A stretch of 41,129 bases of DNA from Ignavibacteria bacterium (GTDB lineage: Bacteria > Bacteroidota > Ignavibacteria > UBA10030 > UBA6906), in the NCBI GenBank assembly GCA_027295705.1, contig JAPUKJ010000040.1, positions 1-41,129 of the forward strand. The letters run 5' to 3'. Made by a program: the position numbers and the translations under genes. The notes under the pieces are model-generated. The model saw only the letters and a program-made list of their open reading frames with translations. It was not told where the DNA came from and made no database searches. The stretch's first letter is position 1. Each line of letters starts with the position of its first letter. Shown piece after piece: positions 36,363-41,129 of the stretch.

Positions 36363-36583
36363 GATCAGTTCTTAGCGTATGCGTTGCTGTAGTCGCTGTT
36401 GGCTTAGCAGTGCAGGGCTGTGCAACAGTGAAACCCTATGAACGCGAGAAACTAGCCGATCCGATTATGGAGCGCCAAAATCAATTTTCGAAGCAGACGC
36501 TTGAACAGAAATTCTTCTCGACACGCGAGGGGAGCATCGGAGGTGCAAGTGGAATTGGCGGTGGATGCGGCTGTGCCAAGTAG
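36359..36583 (+). CDS. DUF4266 small lipoprotein with GGGCGC C-terminus
   Basis: A 74-residue lipoprotein whose signal peptide ends in VQGC21. The mature part is only about 54 residues. It starts ATVKPYEREKLADPIMERQN, passes through FFSTREGSIGGASGIGG and ends GGGCGCAK, with Cys70 and Cys72 near the very end. These blocks are the DUF4266 hallmarks. The terminal Gly-rich Cys-x-Cys looks like a metal-, cofactor- or thiol-reactive tail. Translation is coupled to the upstream TlpA-like gene by an ATGA overlap and the DUF3570 gene follows within 45 bases. The function is not established. Confidence 0.92.
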   Translation: MRSVLSVCVAVVAVGLAVQGCATVKPYEREKLADPIMERQNQFSKQTLEQKFFSTREGSIGGASGIGGGCGCAK

Positions 36584-36624
36584 TTCAACGTCGGTTAGTC
36601 TGGTTGGTTCCTAGGCGAGAATCT

Positions 36625-37764
36625 ATGCGCCGAAATCTAAGATGGATTTCAATAATGCTCCTGCCTATGATGCTATTTTGGTCAACCATGCCAGCGATTG
36701 CAGGGGGCGACCAAATGGGATTTACAACCTATTTTTTCTCTGACAGCGGGGAGAATAGTGTCATTACGAGTTCGTTCAACCTTGCTAAGAAGCTCCTGCA
36801 GCAAACGGTATTCTTGATTGACATTGAGCTTGATAATGTGACCGTGCCGCCGGTTACCGCAGTCACCGGTGCTACAAGGCCACAGCGTAGGAAAAGCGAG
36901 CCTTTTGAAAAGAGCCGAGGACAAGTAATTGTTGGGATCGAACAAGGCATCGGCCCGAACACGACAATAGCAGGAAACTTCTATCGCAGTCAGGAAGTCG
37001 ACTACACGTCAAGCGCTGTCGTCGGCACTTTCAGTCAGGATCTTTTCCAGAAGAACACGACAATCACACTTCGCGGACAGTATAGTGCCGATCGGGTCGG
37101 GAAGATCACGGAGGTCGGAGACATTCTCAACAAAAAAAAGAAAGTGTACACAGGTGCACTCAACATCAGCCAACTCCTCTCGCCGACAACGGTACTGGAT
37201 ATGAGCTATGATTTCGTGTACCTCAAGGGGTTCTTGAGTGATCCGTACCGTTTGGTGAAGGTGCATGATCTGAATGGGGCAGTCACGACGACGGATGAAA
37301 TGCATCCGCGCAAGCGCACACGTCATGCAGGTACAGGAAAGATCAGCCAGTTAATTCCTACGATCAAGGCGTCACTTATTGGGAGCTACAGATACTATTT
37401 CGACACGTGGAGGGTGCGCTCGCACACTGCTGAGGTCAAGCTGAACAAGTACATCGTGAAGGATCTCATTCTTGGGATTAATTACCGTTACTATACCCAG
37501 ACTGCGGCAAAGTTCTACCAAGACAAATATGTGGGTCAGGAATTCCTCAATCACGGATTAAGAACCGCGGATTATAAGCTGCAAAAGTTCAGCTCTAACA
37601 ATTTTGGCTTCAGTTTGACGTATTTGCTTCGCGGGCTAGGCAAGGCCTACCCTGACCTTGAATTTCTGCAGAACTCGTCTATCGAGGTCATGTACTTCAG
37701 GTATTTCAATGATTTAGATTTCACGGCGGATATTATTCAAATGGGTATCAAGTTTTCCATATAG
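36625..37764 (+). CDS. DUF3570 outer-membrane beta-barrel protein
   Basis: About 379 residues from ATG 36625, which gives a signal peptide (ISIMLLPMMLFWSTMPAIAG). An upstream in-frame ATG (36565) lies inside the DUF4266 gene and is less likely. The mature protein is a repetitive beta-barrel (QVIVGIEQGIGPNTTIAGNF, TTITLRGQYSADRVGK, LDMSYDFVYLKGFLSDPYR, HTAEVKLNKYIVKDLILGIN) ending ADIIQMGIKFSI. YLKGFLSDPYR and HPRKRTRHA blocks identify DUF3570. In many genomes it occurs beside DUF4266, a thioredoxin and often an ApbE flavin transferase; no ApbE gene is seen in this window. Confidence 0.92.
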   Translation: MRRNLRWISIMLLPMMLFWSTMPAIAGGDQMGFTTYFFSDSGENSVITSSFNLAKKLLQQTVFLIDIELDNVTVPPVTAVTGATRPQRRKSEPFEKSRGQVIVGIEQGIGPNTTIAGNFYRSQEVDYTSSAVVGTFSQDLFQKNTTITLRGQYSADRVGKITEVGDILNKKKKVYTGALNISQLLSPTTVLDMSYDFVYLKGFLSDPYRLVKVHDLNGAVTTTDEMHPRKRTRHAGTGKISQLIPTIKASLIGSYRYYFDTWRVRSHTAEVKLNKYIVKDLILGINYRYYTQTAAKFYQDKYVGQEFLNHGLRTADYKLQKFSSNNFGFSLTYLLRGLGKAYPDLEFLQNSSIEVMYFRYFNDLDFTADIIQMGIKFSI

Positions 37765-37806
37765 GCATGTTTATTTTTAACCCTTTGTACATGTGGGAGA
37801 GAGACA

Positions 37807-40236
37807 ATGAAACAATTACTGAAATTAGCCTTGGTGTTCCCCGTGCTCGTTGGGTCGCTTAGTTATAGTGGTGGATCTCAAAGACCGGAATATCTGGGTG
37901 CAAACTGGGCGCGTGTTTCAGACAAGGTGCAGATTGAGCTCATCGTAGATGAGTTACGTGCTGTTGCTGAGGGACGATTAAGTGGGAGGATAGTGCGGAA
38001 TCACGTTGCCCCGGATTTGGACCTTTCATCAATATTTAAGGTTAGCAGTACCTTACCTGCTGCGACCCGATCGGCCCATATTTATGCAGGCGCATCTGAA
38101 GTGCTGGTAAACGGGAAAACTGCATCGATAGAAACAGGCGCTGGTGAACGATTATTGTTTGAGAAGATCAACAACACCTGGAGAGTAACTGGCGGATCGA
38201 TGAGGGTACAGCAAGCCTTGGTCAGTCCGGAAAATGTAACATCGCTTACTATGGGCGACGGCACCTCCAAGGGGAAAACGTTCGTTCAAACTCCTATGAG
38301 TCGTGAGCATGGCATTGGCCGTTTGTCGCGCAGCGTTACGCGTGCAAGGATCGATCGCGCGCTCTTCAGCACACCTGAGAAGACCGCATCGTATTACTAT
38401 GCGCACTACATGGAATCGGCCCCCTATGTTTCGGCGACGTACATTCAATTCGTCACTGATCCGGACTGGAATCGGATCGTGTACGGCAATATGAATCACT
38501 GGATCAAGTCCTACGATAACGTGCTCGGTCCTTCGGCGATTGTGACTGATGCTGAAGGCAGAGTATTTGTTGGAGAAACCGGCAACAAGCGAGTTACTGT
38601 CCTTCGTATCGTTGGTGATGGGAGTGATGCTCAGCTTCAACCGCTGTATTACATTCCTAACATCACTAACCCGAGTGACATCGCTTTGAACGACAATGGC
38701 ACCCCGCTTGACGTCAGCGATGACCTCCTGTATGTTGCGGACGCTTCGCAAAACAAGATCCTTAAATACCTCCTAGGACCCTCTGCCGCAACACTTGTCA
38801 AAACGTTTGATGGTTTTGATACACCAACCTGTGTTCTCGTTGGGAAATGGAATGGGGCTAGCAGCGGCCTCCTCTATGTTGTGGACCAAGTTGCCAAACG
38901 TATCCGATTGTTCAACGACACTGGATCAGAGCTTTCTCTCATCAAAGAAGTGAGAGGCGATTACAGTCAGTACTTCAAATCGATCAAGGCTGATCACTTT
39001 GGGAATATCTATGTCGTTGACAACGTTAACTCACAGGTTTTCAAATTCACGGCAGCTTTTGAATTGCTTGACTCCGAGGGTGGTGATGATGTGTTCGCAG
39101 CTCTTGGTAATGTCGATATTCCATTCGGCAAGATAGTGATCGATGGCCAGGGTACATATTGGGCCGGGTTTGACCAGATGTTTGCGGTGGAGCGTTGGGC
39201 GGAGGCCAGCGGTGCGCAGCGTCGGACGCTCGGTCTTAGCCTGAAGAACATCGAGTTTCGTTCTGACCGCGATGTCAGCACCGTAGACAATCAGTTTATC
39301 TTGACCGACTTCGGAGACGTCAAAGTGCGGGTGTATGATAGTAGAAACAGTTTAGTCCGAACGTTGAATTCAGCGTGGATGATCTCTGGCTGGAAGAATA
39401 TTACGTGGGATCGGCGCAACGATGCAGGTGTGCAGGTTCCTGCCGATACGTATCGTTACGAAATTGCAGCAACTTCCGCGTACAGAGAAGAACCGACTGT
39501 GTCGCTCACCCAGTTCTATCTGCCGATGTATTATTGGGAAAACAGTGGGAGCAGTAAGCAATCGGATGATGCGCACCTTGTCCAGGGTAGCGCCCTTGCA
39601 TGGGGGACAGAGCCATCGCAGTTGGCGAACGAACATGCGACATCGGTGCAGTACAGATTCAAAGGATTGAATCCTGAGAGTGAGTATGAAGTGTCCGCAG
39701 AATACGTTGCGAATGATGGCGTTCGTCGTATGCAAGACATGACGGTGAGTGGTCAGCAGCTTCACGAAGCGATGATGGTTTCCAACACGCCGACGCAGAC
39801 AGGATTCATCGCGTTGCCGAAGGAGACATTCGCAACTGGAGAAGTGGTCATTAGCATCAACGCACGTGCAGAGGGATCAGCAATTGTTTCCCAGTTGTGG
39901 TTCAAGGAGACCGGTGTAGGGTTTAGTCTGCAACAGGTGAACGAGTCTGTTCCTACTTCATACGCGCTGGAACAGAACTATCCGAATCCATTCAATCCCT
40001 CTACCGTGATCCGGTATTCAATACCAATAGATGGCCCGGTGGCTCTAAAGGTGTATGACATTACAGGACGCGAGGTTGTAACGCTGGTGGATGAGCATAA
40101 ATCTGCCGGAACGTATAAAGCGCGTTTTGATATTGGGATAGCAACAGGCGGCAGAAACCTTGCATCAGGTGTTTACTTCTACCGACTAACAGCAGGAGAC
40201 TTTTCGGAGACGAAGAAGCTACTATTGCTCAAGTAA
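37807..40236 (+). CDS. Secreted NHL-repeat/FlgD-like protein with T9SS sorting domain
   Basis: An 809-residue exported protein. The signal peptide is KLALVFPVLVGSLSYSGG. NHL/beta-propeller repeats occupy about 220-460 (GPSAIVTDAEGRVFVGETGN, DLLYVADASQNKILKYL, SIKADHFGNIYVVDNVNSQV). A FlgD-type Ig-like domain follows (VYDSRNSLVRTLN, WDRRNDAGVQVPADTYRYEI), then a jelly-roll-like part (STSVQYRF-type strands). The type A C-terminal sorting domain has NYPNPFNPSTVIRYS and the final FSETKKLLLLK. It is likely delivered to the cell surface by T9SS. AGAGAGACA precedes the ATG. It could act as an adhesin or glycan-binding protein. Confidence 0.9.
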   Translation: MKQLLKLALVFPVLVGSLSYSGGSQRPEYLGANWARVSDKVQIELIVDELRAVAEGRLSGRIVRNHVAPDLDLSSIFKVSSTLPAATRSAHIYAGASEVLVNGKTASIETGAGERLLFEKINNTWRVTGGSMRVQQALVSPENVTSLTMGDGTSKGKTFVQTPMSREHGIGRLSRSVTRARIDRALFSTPEKTASYYYAHYMESAPYVSATYIQFVTDPDWNRIVYGNMNHWIKSYDNVLGPSAIVTDAEGRVFVGETGNKRVTVLRIVGDGSDAQLQPLYYIPNITNPSDIALNDNGTPLDVSDDLLYVADASQNKILKYLLGPSAATLVKTFDGFDTPTCVLVGKWNGASSGLLYVVDQVAKRIRLFNDTGSELSLIKEVRGDYSQYFKSIKADHFGNIYVVDNVNSQVFKFTAAFELLDSEGGDDVFAALGNVDIPFGKIVIDGQGTYWAGFDQMFAVERWAEASGAQRRTLGLSLKNIEFRSDRDVSTVDNQFILTDFGDVKVRVYDSRNSLVRTLNSAWMISGWKNITWDRRNDAGVQVPADTYRYEIAATSAYREEPTVSLTQFYLPMYYWENSGSSKQSDDAHLVQGSALAWGTEPSQLANEHATSVQYRFKGLNPESEYEVSAEYVANDGVRRMQDMTVSGQQLHEAMMVSNTPTQTGFIALPKETFATGEVVISINARAEGSAIVSQLWFKETGVGFSLQQVNESVPTSYALEQNYPNPFNPSTVIRYSIPIDGPVALKVYDITGREVVTLVDEHKSAGTYKARFDIGIATGGRNLASGVYFYRLTAGDFSETKKLLLLK

Positions 40237-40406
40237 AGAACCCTAGGACATATAAGAAAGGAGGTATACCATGATTGTGTCTGAGAAATTCTATTGATCG
40301 CTGCCAATTGCATCTAGTAGGCAATCATAATTCAAGCCCGACAGCGATTTGAGTGCAAAAGCACTCTACTTAATAGTATTGTCTCATTATTAAGTTGGAG
40401 GACGTG
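40237..40406 (+). other. Short gap with a tiny SD-led frame
   Basis: The 170-base gap between two T9SS genes contains AAAGGAGGTATACC followed by an 8-codon frame (40271-40297, MIVSEKFY, then TGA). The rest is AT-rich, and TTGGAGGACGTG supplies the ribosome binding site of the next gene. Confidence 0.45.
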
Positions 40407-41129
40407 ATGAAAAAATTGTTATTCTTTCTGCCATTTGTCTCAGCATTTACTTTCGCTGAACCTCCCCCACCGCCGCCACCGGGAGGTTTTTCACTGAACA
40501 TCGACAATGAATTTCTACCATTTGCCGTCGGTATGGTTAACGTGCTTCAGGATCCCGTGATAGAAGTCCGTGTTAGCGTGCTAGACCAGACCGAGCTTGT
40601 TGACGGCGTGACCACTCGGGTAGTTGAGGAATATGAGTTGGAAAACGGCCAGCTGGTGGAGATCTCCCGTAACTGGTTCGCCCAGCATGCTGACGGTACG
40701 GTCTACTATTTCGGAGAGGATGTAGATATATACCAAAACGGCCAAATCGTGGGACACGGTGGCGCTTGGAGGGCTGGCGAGGGCCAGAACTTGGCCGGTA
40801 TCATGATGCCAGCCAATCCGTATGTGGGCCAGACCTACACGATGGAGTATGCACCGGGCATCACGATAGAGACCGCGGAGATTATGTCTATGGGGGAAAC
40901 GTTTGTAACACCAGCCGGTACATTTACTAACGTTGTGACTGTGCTGGAGAATGGAGTGTCTATAAAGAAATATGCGCCAGGTGTGGGTATGGTTTTTGAT
41001 GATGGAATTGTGCTCGTAAGTCATGCAGGAGTGTCTGATGTCGAAGAGGGGGATAACACACCGGCGGATTTCGCCCTAGCGCAGAACTATCCCAATCCGT
41101 TCAACCCCTCAACGACAATTGAATACAGT
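40407..41129 (+). CDS. Secreted T9SS-sorted protein of unknown function, 3' end outside window
   Basis: The frame is open from the ATG at 40407 to the right edge (241 codons). The signal peptide is KKLLFFLPFVSAFTFA, then a Pro run (PPPPPPPGG). One domain (about 30-215) contains YYFGEDVDIYQNGQIVGHGG, MMPANPYVGQTYTMEY and KKYAPGVGMVFDDG. This pattern recurs in many secreted proteins of unknown function. The sorting domain then begins at FALAQNYPNPFNPSTTIEYS and is cut by the window edge. TTGGAGGACG precedes the ATG. Codon third positions are richer in G and C than in the preceding NHL gene. Confidence 0.87.
   Translation, partial: MKKLLFFLPFVSAFTFAEPPPPPPPGGFSLNIDNEFLPFAVGMVNVLQDPVIEVRVSVLDQTELVDGVTTRVVEEYELENGQLVEISRNWFAQHADGTVYYFGEDVDIYQNGQIVGHGGAWRAGEGQNLAGIMMPANPYVGQTYTMEYAPGITIETAEIMSMGETFVTPAGTFTNVVTVLENGVSIKKYAPGVGMVFDDGIVLVSHAGVSDVEEGDNTPADFALAQNYPNPFNPSTTIEYS

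Noticed and set aside
1-41129. CRISPR array, prophage or defence island
   Set aside because: No regularly spaced repeats, cas genes, phage structural genes, integrase or restriction-modification genes were seen on either strand.

Overview
The window looks like a chromosomal segment of a Gram-negative member of the Bacteroidota/Chlorobiota/Ignavibacteriota part of the FCB group. Three proteins carry the NYPNPFNP-type C-terminal sorting domain of the type IX secretion system (T9SS). There are many outer-membrane beta-barrels with terminal aromatic residues, an ExbB-ExbD-ExbD-TonB operon, and squalene made by HpnCDE. The species cannot be named from the sequence. No prophage, CRISPR array or intact insertion sequence is visible.

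Layout. 1-4600 (minus) is a housekeeping operon, tilS-hpt-ftsH followed by a CTP-dependent polyprenol/diacylglycerol kinase-like gene cut by the window edge. A CAU-anticodon tRNA (probably elongator Met) lies beside it at 4742-4815. 5244-8361 (plus) is hpnC-hpnD-hpnE (farnesyl diphosphate to squalene). 8506-12736 holds a single-domain response regulator with a good terminator, gpmA, a broken glycoside hydrolase 2 fragment, an EVE-domain protein, a CNNM/CBS (CorC-like) membrane protein and a beta-barrel protein. 12796-13860 is a secreted EEP-family nuclease/phosphatase gene wrecked by several frameshifts.

14498-20572 carries a STAS protein and then the proton-channel/TonB operon, continuing into a small membrane protein, a PstS-like lipoprotein and a large TPR protein. 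20983-23034 is a K+-dependent-type membrane pyrophosphatase behind a long leader. Next come a Nudix hydrolase (minus), a T9SS-exported S1/P1-type nuclease, a copZ-copA copper module, a GT4 glycosyltransferase (minus) and a small orphan gene with its own terminator.

30399-41129 is an envelope-dominated accessory region: three beta-barrel proteins in a row, a diheme lipoprotein with a beta-propeller resembling hydrazine synthase alpha, a high-GC FN3-like lipoprotein, and a leftover FlgD/T9SS C-terminal fragment. It continues with a tight TlpA thioredoxin - DUF4266 lipoprotein - DUF3570 barrel module, and ends with an NHL-repeat T9SS protein and a further T9SS protein cut by the right edge. The TlpA-DUF4266-DUF3570 module is the best candidate for an undescribed system. 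Its 74-residue lipoprotein ends in a Gly/Cys motif (GGGCGC) and sits between a periplasmic thiol oxidoreductase and an outer-membrane barrel.

All functional calls come from reading translated sequence and recognising motifs; no database search was run.
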